The position numbers and the translations under genes were made by a program. A stretch of 64,000 bases of DNA from Micromonospora sp. WMMA1947 (GTDB lineage: Bacteria; Actinomycetota; Actinomycetes; Mycobacteriales; Micromonosporaceae), in the NCBI RefSeq assembly GCF_027497355.1, contig NZ_CP114909.1:3925001-3989000 (forward strand), given 5' to 3'. Position 1 is the first letter of the stretch. Each line of letters begins with the position of its first letter. Below the pieces are notes generated by a model, which was not told the origin of the DNA, did no database searches, and worked only from the letters and a program-made list of their open reading frames with translations. Below are positions 46,545 to 55,329 of the stretch, piece by piece.

Positions 46545-46691
46545 ATGGCCGTCTTCGCAGGGTCGTTCCACCTGCCTCCACCAGCCTCGATCGAAGGACA
46601 GATCCACCCGTGCGCGATCACGACTTCCCGGCGCCGCAGCGCCGTGGCCGCGGCAAGAGCCGCTTCGACGACGACGAACCCGACTTCCTGA
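46545..46691 (+). CDS. Possible short leader ORF overlapping the RIO kinase start
   Basis: ATG 46545 follows a perfect AGGAGG (46533-46538) with a 6-base spacer, a better site than that of the kinase gene. It would encode 48 residues starting MAVFAGSFHLPPP and run 82 bases into the kinase gene in another frame. The distal half (SRRRSAVAAARAASTTT) looks like out-of-frame sequence. It could be a translated leader that modulates kinase expression, or nothing. Confidence 0.3.
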   Translation: MAVFAGSFHLPPPASIEGQIHPCAITTSRRRSAVAAARAASTTTNPTS

Positions 46692-47539
46692 AGCGGGGGC
46701 GGCACACCCCGCCGACCCTCACCGACCCGGACGCCGAGCCCGAGGCGGAGGACGCCTGGTCCTCCTGGGACCAGGCCGTCCACGGCCCCGAGCCGCACCC
46801 GGACTGGCTGGTCACCGAACTGGCCGCCCGGGACACCGAGCTCGGGGTGCTCAAGACCGGCAAGGAGGCGGACGTCCACCTGGTCCGCCGGGCCGTGCCG
46901 GGCACCGACCGGAGTTGCCTGCTCGCGGTCAAGCGCTACCGCGACGCCCAGCACCGGCTGTTCCACCGCGACGCCGGTTACCTGGAGGGCCGCCGGGTGC
47001 GCCGGTCCCGTGAGATGCGGGCGATGACCGGCCGCACCGCGTTCGGCCGGCAGATGATCGCCGGGCAGTGGGCGGCGGCCGAGTTCGCCGCGCTGTCCCA
47101 GCTCTGGGAGATCGGGTCCGCCTCCGGGCGGATCGCGGTGCCCTATCCGGTGCAGCTGCTCGGCACCGAGCTGATGCTGGAGTTCGTCGGCGACGCCGGG
47201 GCGGGGGAGGCCGCGCCGCGGCTGGCCCAGACCCGGCCCGACGCCGGCGAGCTGCGTGACCTGTGGGAGCAGCTCGTCGAGGCGCTGACGGTGCTCGCCC
47301 GCGCCGGGTACGCACACGGCGACCTGTCCCCGTACAACCTGCTGGTGGACGCGGGCCGGCTGGTGATGATCGACCTGCCACAGGTGGTCGACGTGGTGGC
47401 CAACCCGCAGGGGGCCGACTTCCTGGCCCGCGACGTGCGGGTGGTGGCCGCCTGGTTCACCGCCCGCGGGATGCCGGCGACGGTGACCGACCCGGCGGCG
47501 CTGACCGAGGCGCTGCTGCGGGAGGCGGGGCTGCGCTGA
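46610..47539 (+). CDS. RIO-type serine/threonine protein kinase
   Basis: The 309-residue protein has a ~65-residue charged, disordered N-terminus and then the RIO core. The nucleotide-loop motif is LKTGKEADVHLV, the phosphate-contact lysine lies in LAVKRYRD, the catalytic loop is HGDLSPYNLL (Asp238) and the metal-binding motif is MIDLPQVVD (Asp255). RIO kinases are small ATPases/kinases; the bacterial targets are unknown. GTG 46610 is preceded by GAAGGA. A strong bidirectional terminator follows. Confidence 0.9.
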   Translation: MRDHDFPAPQRRGRGKSRFDDDEPDFLKRGRHTPPTLTDPDAEPEAEDAWSSWDQAVHGPEPHPDWLVTELAARDTELGVLKTGKEADVHLVRRAVPGTDRSCLLAVKRYRDAQHRLFHRDAGYLEGRRVRRSREMRAMTGRTAFGRQMIAGQWAAAEFAALSQLWEIGSASGRIAVPYPVQLLGTELMLEFVGDAGAGEAAPRLAQTRPDAGELRDLWEQLVEALTVLARAGYAHGDLSPYNLLVDAGRLVMIDLPQVVDVVANPQGADFLARDVRVVAAWFTARGMPATVTDPAALTEALLREAGLR

Positions 47540-47543
47540 CCGG

Positions 47544-47579
47544 CCGGCGTCCCGGGCGGGAGACCGCCCGGGACGCCGG
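47544..47579. terminator. Bidirectional terminator between RIO kinase and DUF2630 gene
   Basis: A perfect 14-bp stem (47544-47557 with 47566-47579, 8-base loop) fills the short gap between the convergent stops. Confidence 0.8.
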
Positions 47580-47585
47580 TCCGGG

Positions 47586-47834
47586 TCACTGCAGGTAGCG
47601 CTCGACCTCCGGCACCGGGCGTTCGCCCTGGGCGTCCGGGTCGCCGTGCGCCTGGCGGGCGGCCCGGCGGCGGCGCAGCAGGTCCCAGCACTGGTCCAGG
47701 GACTCCTCCAGGGCGCGCAGCCGCTCCCGCGCCTCGTCGTCGGTGCCGGCCTCGTGCTGCTGCGCGTCGGCGCGCAGCCGGTGCTCCTCGTCGACGAGTT
47801 CCGAGATCCGGCTCAGGATGGTCTTGTCGTCCAT
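47586..47834 (-). CDS. DUF2630 family protein
   Basis: The 82-residue product starts MDDKTILSRISELVDEEHRL. It is a single charged helical hairpin (LRALEESLDQCWDLLRRRRAARQ) ending EVERYLQ, a pattern typical for DUF2630 proteins of actinobacteria. Function is unknown; the coiled-coil character suggests oligomerisation or binding. ATG 47834 is preferred over the long frame to 47945. It diverges from the P450 gene across 264 bp that turn AT-rich near 47970-48020. Confidence 0.85.
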   Translation of the reverse strand: MDDKTILSRISELVDEEHRLRADAQQHEAGTDDEARERLRALEESLDQCWDLLRRRRAARQAHGDPDAQGERPVPEVERYLQ

Positions 47835-48098
47835 GCCCGAAGCTTGGCACAGCGGACGGGTCCGCGCCCGCGTTCTGGCGGCGTCCGCGCAGAGGTGAGC
47901 GTCGCTCGCGCTCCGCAGCGACCACTGTGTACGCGAGTGACGCATATCCCACTGGCTCCATTCTCGACAAAGAGATTGTTGTTACGTGAAATATCCTCTG
48001 ACCTGCCTTTTGATCTGCGACTCAGGATGGCATGCTCACGGGCAACGTCACGGGTCGATACGGAGTCGCGACCCTGAGTCAACCGAGGGAGCGTTCAG

Positions 48099-49484
48099 GT
48101 GCCCGAACCAACGGACACAACGAGGCCCACCGGCCGACCCCGGACCGTGCCGCTGCGGCAGATCCTGCCCGCGGTGCTCCGCGACCCCGCCCGGGCGCTC
48201 ATCGACATCGGTAACCGTACCGAAGGCGAACTGGTCCGGCTCAACCTCGGTTCGTTCCGGCCCTACCTGGTCACCCACCCGAAGCACGTGCAGCACGTCC
48301 TGCGTGACCGGGCGGACAACTACGAACGAGCAGGTGACGGGCTGTTCTGGCGCCCGGTCAAGCGGCTGTTCGGCGAGGGCATCCTCGGCGAGGGGCAGAT
48401 CTGGTCGGCCAGCCGGCGGATGCTCCAGCCGATGTTCACCGCCAAGCGGGTGGAGGCGCTCGTCGACGGGATGGCCGACGCGATCCGCGACGCGGTCGAC
48501 GAACTGGACGAGCCGGCCCGCGCCGGCCGGCCGGTCGACATCGGCGTGGAGCAGGCGCGCATCGTCAGCCGGGCGATCATGAAGGTACTGTTCGCCGACC
48601 GGATCTCGGTGCCGGACGCGATGCGGGTGATCGAGGCGCAGGACCGCATCGCCACCGCCGTCATCCCCCGGATCATCGTCCCGTTCGCGCCGCTGTCCCT
48701 GCCGATGCCGGGGGACCGCACGTTCGCCCGCGCCGTCCGCATCGTCGACGACGTGCTGGTGCCGATCGTCCGCGAGACGCGGGAGTCCGCCGACCAGGGC
48801 GACGACGTCATCTCGACGCTCTGGCAGGCGCGCACCGACGACGGACGCCAGCTCGACGAGCGGCAGGTCCGCAACGACACGGTGGCCATGTTCGCCGCCA
48901 CCACCGAGACCACCATCAACGTGCTGACCTGGGCCTGGCCCCACCTGGACCAGCACCCGGAGGTGGCCGAGCGGCTCTACGCCGAGATCGACGAGGTGGT
49001 CGGCGGCGAGCCGGTACGCCGCGAGCACCTGAGCCGGCTCACCTACACCCGGATGGTGCTGGACGAGCTGCTGCGGCTCTACCCGATCGGGTGGATCATC
49101 CCGCGCCGCGCTGTCGACGGCGACGTCATCGACGGCGTCCCGATCGAGCCCGGCGCCACGATGGCGGTCAGCCCGCTGATCACCCAGCGGATGCGGCAGT
49201 TCTGGGACCGCCCGGACGAGTTCGACCCGGAGCGGTTCCGCCACGAGCGGGTCCGCGCCCGGCACCGGTACGCCCACTTCCCGTTCGGCGGCGGCCCGCA
49301 CCAGTGCCTCGGGATGTACCTGTTCTACCTGGAGGCACAGCTCATCCTCGCCACCATGCTCAGCCGCTACCGGTTCCGGCTGCACCGCACCGGCGTACCC
49401 GGACTGCGGCTGGCCGCGGCGTTGCGGCCGCGCGAGCGGGTCGAGCTGACGCTCGTCGCGGCCGGGCGGACGGAGGGGGCATGA
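48099..49484 (+). CDS. Cytochrome P450 of the terpenoid locus
   Basis: The 461-residue heme monooxygenase has the I-helix motif AATTETT, the K-helix pair in LDELLRLYP, and the heme-thiolate signature FPFGGGPHQCLG with Cys403. The sequence resembles CYP102/CYP4-like fatty-acid and terpene hydroxylases rather than small actinobacterial P450s. GTG 48099 starts MPEPTDTTRPTG. Its TGA overlaps the ATG of the terpene synthase gene by 4 bp, so it probably oxidises the terpene made by the next two gene products. Confidence 0.93.
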   Translation: MPEPTDTTRPTGRPRTVPLRQILPAVLRDPARALIDIGNRTEGELVRLNLGSFRPYLVTHPKHVQHVLRDRADNYERAGDGLFWRPVKRLFGEGILGEGQIWSASRRMLQPMFTAKRVEALVDGMADAIRDAVDELDEPARAGRPVDIGVEQARIVSRAIMKVLFADRISVPDAMRVIEAQDRIATAVIPRIIVPFAPLSLPMPGDRTFARAVRIVDDVLVPIVRETRESADQGDDVISTLWQARTDDGRQLDERQVRNDTVAMFAATTETTINVLTWAWPHLDQHPEVAERLYAEIDEVVGGEPVRREHLSRLTYTRMVLDELLRLYPIGWIIPRRAVDGDVIDGVPIEPGATMAVSPLITQRMRQFWDRPDEFDPERFRHERVRARHRYAHFPFGGGPHQCLGMYLFYLEAQLILATMLSRYRFRLHRTGVPGLRLAAALRPRERVELTLVAAGRTEGA

Positions 49485-50356
49485 CCGACGGCGTGACACC
49501 TGATCCGCTCGCCGTCGCCGCCGAACAGGGCCGGGTCTGCGCGCTCGCCGCGCAGGGCCAGCGCGGCCTGCGCAAGGCCGCCGCCGCGCACCCCGAGCTG
49601 TTCCCGGGTGACCCGTTCGACGCGACGCTGTTCAGCAGCATCGCGCAGGCGATGGCGTTCAGCGCCCCCTGGCACAGCGCCGCCGAGCTGGCGGTGACCA
49701 ACCGCGCGGTGCTCTGGGGCTTCGCCGTCGACTGGCTGGTCGACCACCAGGCCACCAGCCGGGCCGAGGTCGACCGGATCATCGGCGTCTGCCTGGACGT
49801 GCTCGACGGCGCCGGCGCCGGCGATCCGCTGGGCCGGTTCCTGGCCGAGCTGCGCGACGACGTCGCCGCCGCGCCCGCCTGGCCGGCGCTGCGCGGCCTC
49901 TGGCGGGACACGATGGCCCGCACCCTCGACGCGATGGCCCGCGAGTGGGGCTGGCGGCGTACCGGCCGCCCCACGCTCGCCGACTACCTCGCGAACGCCG
50001 ACAACCTCGCCGCGACGGTGGTGAACGTGGCGCACTGGATCCACACCGGATCGGTGAGCGACGCCGCCACGCTGGCCCGGCTGATCGAGGTCAGCGACGA
50101 GGTGCAGCGGGCCCTGCGCCTGGTCAACGACCTCGGCACCCACCGCCGCGACGCCGAGTCCGGCGACCTCAACGCGCTGCTGCTGGTCGACGACCCGGCC
50201 GAGGTCGAGCAGCGCTTCGCCGAGCAGGTCGAGCACTGCCGCGTCCTGCTGGCGAAGCTGGCCGGTGAGGTGCCGCGGGAGGCCGACTTCCTGTCCCGGC
50301 AGCTCGGTTTCACCACCGGCTTCTACCGGCACACCGACTTCTGGGGCGTGCGGTGA
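49481..50356 (+). CDS. Class I terpene synthase
   Basis: The 291-residue all-helical protein has a variant first metal motif DWLVD (Asp84, Asp88; DxxxD instead of DDxxD). The second metal motif is NDLGTHRRD (Asn216, Thr220, Asp224; NDxxTxxxD). It lacks the N-terminal domain of plant-type enzymes and is of the compact bacterial type. It should ionise the diphosphate made by the following class II cyclase. ATG 49481 overlaps the P450 stop, and its TGA overlaps the next GTG by four bases, so the three genes are coupled. Confidence 0.88.
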   Translation: MTDGVTPDPLAVAAEQGRVCALAAQGQRGLRKAAAAHPELFPGDPFDATLFSSIAQAMAFSAPWHSAAELAVTNRAVLWGFAVDWLVDHQATSRAEVDRIIGVCLDVLDGAGAGDPLGRFLAELRDDVAAAPAWPALRGLWRDTMARTLDAMAREWGWRRTGRPTLADYLANADNLAATVVNVAHWIHTGSVSDAATLARLIEVSDEVQRALRLVNDLGTHRRDAESGDLNALLLVDDPAEVEQRFAEQVEHCRVLLAKLAGEVPREADFLSRQLGFTTGFYRHTDFWGVR

Positions 50357-51897
50357 CGCTGACCGCCCGACCGGTGCCCGCCACCCGGTCCGGGACCACG
50401 CGTGACCTGATCGCCGCGCTCGACGGCGAACCGGAGGGGCAGACGTCACCGTCGGTCTACGAGACCGGGCGGCTGGTCACGCTCGCGCCGTGGCTCGACG
50501 GCCACGACCGGCGCCTGGCCTGGCTGCTGGACCGGCAGCGCCCGGACGGCGGCTGGGGCGGCCCCGGCGGGTACGCGCTGGTCCCGACGTTGAGCGCGGT
50601 CGAGGCGCTGCTGGCCGAGCTGCACCGCGACGGGCCGTCCGCCGCGCCGTCCGCCGCCGTCCACCGGGGACTGGCGTACCTGGCCGGGGCGCTGCGCGAC
50701 GGCGCTCCGCCGGACCTGCCGGCCACCGACCTGATCGTGCCCGCGCTGCTCGCAGCAGTGGACCGGCACCTCGACGGGCCGGCCGGGCCGCCACCCGGGC
50801 TGACCGAGTGGGCCGGCCGGCCCCGCCTGCCGCTGCCGGCCGGTCTCGACCCGGCCCGCCTGACCCGGGTACGCGGACTGCTCGCCACCGGGCGGCCCGT
50901 GCCGGAGAAGCTGGCGCACGCCCTGGAGGTGGCGGGTGAGCTGGCGTACCGCGCGCCCGGGGTGCGTCCCTCGGCGAGCGGCGCCGTCGGCGCCTCACCG
51001 GCCGCCACCGCCGCCTGGCTGGGCGGGCCGGAGCCCGGACCCGCGCTGGACTACCTGAACGCTGTCGCCCGCCCCGGCCCGGTGCCCTGCGCGAGCCCGA
51101 TCACCGTCTTCGAACGGGCCTGGGTGCTCGGCATCCTGGTCCGGGCCGGCGTGCCGGTCGGCGCGCCCGAGCCGGTGCTGACCGAGCTGCGCGCCGCCGT
51201 CGGGCCGTCCGGCGCGGCCACCGCGCCCGGCCTGCCCGCCGACGCCGACACCACGGCGGTCACGCTCTACGCCCTGGCCCGGCTCGGCCGCGCGCCCGGT
51301 GTCGCGTCGCTGGCCGGATTCGACACCGGCCGGCACTTCTGCACCTGGCCCGGGGAGGACGGTGCCTCGCTGACCACGAACGCGCACGTGCTCGACGCGC
51401 TCGGCGAGCAGCCCAGCGGTCCCGGCGTCACCGGCGCCCGGCGCCGCGTCACCGACTGGCTGCTGGACCGGCAGGAGCCGGACGGGCGGTGGGAGGACCG
51501 CTGGCACGCCTCGCCGTACTACGCCACCTACGCGGTGCTGCTGGCGCTGGCCGACCACGCGCCGGACGGCGCGGCGCGTGCCGCCGTCGAGCGGGGCGTC
51601 GCCTGGTTGCTGGACACGCAGCGCCCGGACGGCTCCTGGGGACGGTGGGACGGCACCGCCGAGGAGACTGCGTACGCGGTGCTCGCCCTGGCCGACGCGG
51701 GCCGGCCCGGTGACCCCCGGATCATGTCGGCGCTGGCGCGGGGACGTCGTCGACTGTCCGAGCTGGACGGATGCGACGACGAACCGGCACTATGGCACGA
51801 CAAGGACCTCTACCGCCCGACGCGGATCGTGCGCGCCGCGGTGCTGGCGGCCTCGGCCGCGCCGGGGCGGCCCGGTCCGGGGCCGCACCTACCATGA
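50353..51897 (+). CDS. Class II terpene cyclase with DxDTT motif
   Basis: The 514-residue protein has beta/gamma alpha-barrel domains with QW-like repeats (QRPDGGWG near residue 62, QEPDGRWED, QRPDGSWGRW). The general acid motif is PADADTT (Asp297 to Thr301). Bacterial class II diterpene cyclases usually read DxDD; the DxDTT form has, to my recollection, been linked to drimenyl-diphosphate-type sesquiterpene cyclases. The likely reaction is protonation-initiated cyclisation of FPP or GGPP. It is coupled to the class I gene and followed by the conservon. Confidence 0.88.
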   Translation: MTLTARPVPATRSGTTRDLIAALDGEPEGQTSPSVYETGRLVTLAPWLDGHDRRLAWLLDRQRPDGGWGGPGGYALVPTLSAVEALLAELHRDGPSAAPSAAVHRGLAYLAGALRDGAPPDLPATDLIVPALLAAVDRHLDGPAGPPPGLTEWAGRPRLPLPAGLDPARLTRVRGLLATGRPVPEKLAHALEVAGELAYRAPGVRPSASGAVGASPAATAAWLGGPEPGPALDYLNAVARPGPVPCASPITVFERAWVLGILVRAGVPVGAPEPVLTELRAAVGPSGAATAPGLPADADTTAVTLYALARLGRAPGVASLAGFDTGRHFCTWPGEDGASLTTNAHVLDALGEQPSGPGVTGARRRVTDWLLDRQEPDGRWEDRWHASPYYATYAVLLALADHAPDGAARAAVERGVAWLLDTQRPDGSWGRWDGTAEETAYAVLALADAGRPGDPRIMSALARGRRRLSELDGCDDEPALWHDKDLYRPTRIVRAAVLAASAAPGRPGPGPHLP

Positions 51898-51991
51898 TCA
51901 GGATCGCTTGAATGAGGTTCCCGACGGCTGCTAGCGTGCGCCGGAGTCGATCGGATGTCGGACCGACCGAAGACCGGGCCAGGACGGTGTG

Positions 51992-54451
51992 ATGGGTTCC
52001 CGCAGTACGAATCTCCGTACGAAGATCATCGCGCTGCTGGCGTCGCTGACCGCGCTCTGGGCGTTCGCCGCGTGGGTGACCGTACGGGACGGGTTCAACC
52101 TGCTCGGCGTGCAGACGCTCAACGCGCGCGTCTTCGAACCGAGCGACCCGCTGCTGCAGGAGTTGCAGGCCGAGCGACGGCTGTCGCTGCGCTACCTCGG
52201 TGAGTCCGACCCGGGCCGGTTGCAGGAGCTGGAGGCCCAGCGCGCGCGGACCGACGGCACCGCGACCGCACTGTGGCGCTCGGTGCGGGACTGGCGCACC
52301 GAGATCCCGGCCAGCGAGGAGCTGATGCAGCGGCTCGACGAGCTGAAGACCGAGCTGGACCAGCTCGGTCAGGTACGCGCCGAGGTCAGCCGCAAGACCA
52401 TCGACCGGACCACCACGCTCATCGCGTACGACGAGGCGGTCGACGGGATCTTCGCCGTCTTCGACGCCCTCGGCGGCCTCGACGACGACGAGATCGCCAA
52501 GGACACCGCCGCGCTCATCGACCTCAACCGGTCCCGGGAGCTGCTGTCCCAACAGGACGCGCTGATCACCGGCGCGATCGCGGCCAACCGGATCACCGTC
52601 GGCGAGCAGACCGCGTTCGCCCGGCTGGTCGGCGCGCAGTGGTTCCTCGCCGACCGTACCGCCCGGGAACTCGCCCCCGGTGACCGTGCCCGCTTCGACC
52701 GGATGGTCGAGGGCGACGCGTTCCAGCAGCTCCGCACGCTCCAGGACCAGGTGCTCGCGGCCAAGGGCGCCGAGGTGCGCCCGCCGGTGACCGCCGCGGC
52801 GTGGCAGGCCGCCGCCGAGAAGGCGATGGCCGACCTGCGCGAGGTGATCCTCGCCGGCGGTGAGGACATCGTGTCCCGGGCCACGCCGGTCGCGATCGGC
52901 GTCATCGTGCGGCTGGTGCTCGCCGCCGGTCTCGGCCTGATCGCCGTCATCGCCTCCGTGGTCGTCTCGATCACCACGGCCCGGGCGCTCGTCCGCCAGC
53001 TCGAACGGCTGCGCGAGGCCGCCTTCCAGCTGGCGCACGAACGCCTGCCGAGCGTGGTGGAGCGGCTGGGCCGCGGCGAGGAGGTGGACGTCGCCCGCGA
53101 GGCGCCACCGTTGCAGTTCGGCGACGACGAGATCGGTCAGGTGGGTAAGGCGTTCAACGTCGTGCAGGAGACCGCCGTCCGGACCGCCGTCGAGCAGGCC
53201 GAGCTGCGCCGCAGCGTACGCGACGTGTTCCTCAGCCTGGCCCGGCGCACTCAGGCGCTCGTGCACCGGCAGCTCACGCTGCTGGACGCGATGGAGCGGC
53301 GGGAGCACGACGCCGAGGAGCTGGAGGACCTGTTCCGGGTCGACCACCTGGCCACCCGGATGCGACGCAACGCGGAGAACCTGATCGTCCTCTCCGGCTC
53401 GACGCCCGGCCGGGCCTGGCGGCGCAACGTCCCCATGGTCGACGTGGTACGCGGCGCGGTCGCCGAGGTCGAGGACTACACCCGGGTCACCGTGCGCCCG
53501 CTCGGCGACGTGTCGCTGACCGGCCGCGCCGTCGGTGACGTCATCCACCTGCTGGCCGAGCTGATCGAGAACGGACTCTCCTTCTCCCCGCCGCAGACCA
53601 CTGTGGAGGTCCGCGGCCAGCTCGTGGCGAACGGCTTCGCCATCGAGATCGAGGACCGCGGCCTCGGCATGAGCGCCGACGAGATGGCCGCCGCCAACGC
53701 GCGCATCGTCGACCGGTCCGAGCTGAACCTCGCCGACGCGGCCCGGCTCGGCCTGTTCGTGGTCAGCCGGCTCACCGAACGGCACGGCGTCAAGGTGCAG
53801 CTCAAGGAGTCCGCGTACGGCGGGACCACGGCAGTGGTGCTGATCCCGCGTGAACTGATCACCGCCGACGGTGCCGACGCGTCCGACGCCCTCCCCGCCC
53901 CCGGGACGGTCCTGCCCGCGCCGGACCCGGCGCGGAACACGCCGGCCGAGGACGGCACCGAGCCGGCGACCACGTCCGGCCCGGACGGCGGCACCGAACC
54001 CGACCAGCCCGCCGAGCCCGCCCCGCAGGTGCCGGAGCCGGTGGCGCGGGCGCCCCGGCTGACCCCGTCCGGGCTGCCGGCGCGTACCCGCAAGCGGCAG
54101 CCCGCGGTGGCCGGGCCCACCACGGAGCTGGCGGTGGTGGAGCGGCGGCCCGCCGCCACGACCGACGCCGCAGCGGAGCCGGAGCCGGAGGACGCGCCGG
54201 TCACCGACGCGGGGCTCCCGGTCCGGGTACGCCAGGCCAGCCTCGCGCCGGAGCTGCGACACGACCAGAGCGCGGTGGACGACGACGACACCGCCGACGA
54301 CGACACGGCGCGTGCACCGGAGCAGGTGCGCCGGATGATGAGCTCCTATCAGAGCGGCACGCGACGCGGCCGTACCGATGCCGCGCGCTTGCTCGGCGGA
54401 GCGCAGGGGGCCGGCGGTGCGCCGGCCGACGCGGACGAGCAGGTTACCTGA
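51992..54451 (+). CDS. Conservon sensor histidine kinase (CvnA-like) with nitrate-sensing domain
   Basis: The 819-residue protein has transmembrane segments near residues 11-30 and 303-326, flanking an extracytoplasmic helical domain of the nitrate/nitrite-sensing type. A HAMP-like region follows. The dimerisation segment contains FRVDHLATRMRRNAENL, with a possible phosphoacceptor histidine. The ATPase domain has LAELIENGLSFSPP (N-box) and IEDRGLGMS (G-box). A ~200-residue Pro/Glu-rich C-terminal tail follows. ATG 51992 with AGGA upstream is chosen. It heads a four-gene conservon; such kinases signal to the adjacent GTPase. Confidence 0.9.
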   Translation: MGSRSTNLRTKIIALLASLTALWAFAAWVTVRDGFNLLGVQTLNARVFEPSDPLLQELQAERRLSLRYLGESDPGRLQELEAQRARTDGTATALWRSVRDWRTEIPASEELMQRLDELKTELDQLGQVRAEVSRKTIDRTTTLIAYDEAVDGIFAVFDALGGLDDDEIAKDTAALIDLNRSRELLSQQDALITGAIAANRITVGEQTAFARLVGAQWFLADRTARELAPGDRARFDRMVEGDAFQQLRTLQDQVLAAKGAEVRPPVTAAAWQAAAEKAMADLREVILAGGEDIVSRATPVAIGVIVRLVLAAGLGLIAVIASVVVSITTARALVRQLERLREAAFQLAHERLPSVVERLGRGEEVDVAREAPPLQFGDDEIGQVGKAFNVVQETAVRTAVEQAELRRSVRDVFLSLARRTQALVHRQLTLLDAMERREHDAEELEDLFRVDHLATRMRRNAENLIVLSGSTPGRAWRRNVPMVDVVRGAVAEVEDYTRVTVRPLGDVSLTGRAVGDVIHLLAELIENGLSFSPPQTTVEVRGQLVANGFAIEIEDRGLGMSADEMAAANARIVDRSELNLADAARLGLFVVSRLTERHGVKVQLKESAYGGTTAVVLIPRELITADGADASDALPAPGTVLPAPDPARNTPAEDGTEPATTSGPDGGTEPDQPAEPAPQVPEPVARAPRLTPSGLPARTRKRQPAVAGPTTELAVVERRPAATTDAAAEPEPEDAPVTDAGLPVRVRQASLAPELRHDQSAVDDDDTADDDTARAPEQVRRMMSSYQSGTRRGRTDAARLLGGAQGAGGAPADADEQVT

Positions 54452-54517
54452 CCGGGACGTCGACGCGACGGAAACCGGAAGCTGACGGCACACCAGCCGG
54501 GAAGATGAGGACGACGA

Positions 54518-54943
54518 GTGGCGCAGAAGACGGCTTCGAGCGCGGATCTGACGTGGCTGCTGGATGACCTGGTCGGCCGGGTCAAGCAGGCGGAGCACGC
54601 CGTGGCGCTCTCCACCGACGGACTGTTGATGGCCTCGTCCCGCGGATTGAGCCGGGACGACGGCGAGCACCTGGCGGCCATGGCGGCGGGCATCCAGAGC
54701 CTCGCCCGGGGCGCGGGCAAACGGTTCGGTGGCGGGCAGGTGCAGCAGACCATCATCGAGATGCAGTCCTCCTTCCTGTTCGTCACAGCGGCCGGCCGCA
54801 ACGCCTGCCTGGCGGTGCTGGCGTCGGAGGACGCGGACGTCGGCCTGATCGCGTACGAGATGGCCATGCTCGTCACCCGGGTCGGCCGGTTCGTCGCATC
54901 ACCGACCCGGGAACAGCCCCTCGGCGAGAACGCGGCACGATGA
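54518..54943 (+). CDS. Roadblock/LC7 domain protein (CvnB-like)
   Basis: The 141-residue protein has the roadblock pattern DLTWLLDDLVGRVKQAEHAVALSTDGLLMASSRGLSRDDGEHLAAMAAG and the late GLIAYEMAML. In conservons it interacts with the kinase and acts on the GTPase as a likely exchange or activating factor. GTG 54518 is preceded by AGGACGACGA. It overlaps the DUF742 gene by ATGA. Confidence 0.93.
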   Translation: MAQKTASSADLTWLLDDLVGRVKQAEHAVALSTDGLLMASSRGLSRDDGEHLAAMAAGIQSLARGAGKRFGGGQVQQTIIEMQSSFLFVTAAGRNACLAVLASEDADVGLIAYEMAMLVTRVGRFVASPTREQPLGENAAR

Positions 54944-55329
54944 CCGGCCGGGGGGACTCCGCGGAGCAGGAGTGGGTGGACGACCACGCCGGCCCGGTGG
55001 TGCGCCCGTACGCGGTGACCGGAGGCCGGGCCCGCCCGGTGACCGGTACGTTCGACCTGATCTCGCTGGTCACCTCGACCCGCACAGATGTCGGGTCGGA
55101 GTCCGGGCTGGGCCCGGAGCACGTGGCGATCGTCGGCCTCTGCCAGCGGATCCTCTCCGTGGCCGAGATCGCCGCCCATCTCGACCTGCCGGTGGGCACG
55201 GTCCGGGTCCTCCTCGGAGACCTGGCCGCCCGCAGCCTGGTACAGGTACGCGAGCCGCGCGCGACCACCGCCGGCCTTCCCGACGAGCACGTTTTCGAGG
55301 CGGTTATCAATGGACTACGGGCGCTCTGA
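54940..55329 (+). CDS. DUF742 protein (CvnC-like)
   Basis: The 129-residue product has the DUF742 pattern VRPYAVTGGRARPVTGTFDLISLV. It continues with a winged-helix-like C-terminal half (ILSVAEIAAHLDLPVGTVRVLLGDLAARSLVQV). In conservons this protein couples kinase and GTPase. It overlaps cvnB by four bases and cvnD by 20. Confidence 0.92.
   Translation: MTGRGDSAEQEWVDDHAGPVVRPYAVTGGRARPVTGTFDLISLVTSTRTDVGSESGLGPEHVAIVGLCQRILSVAEIAAHLDLPVGTVRVLLGDLAARSLVQVREPRATTAGLPDEHVFEAVINGLRAL

Noticed and set aside
48019..48080. GACTCAGG ... CCTGAGTC inverted repeat before the P450 gene
   Set aside because: The 8-bp arms are 46 bases apart; this is weak evidence for an operator in such GC-rich DNA, so it is not listed as a feature.
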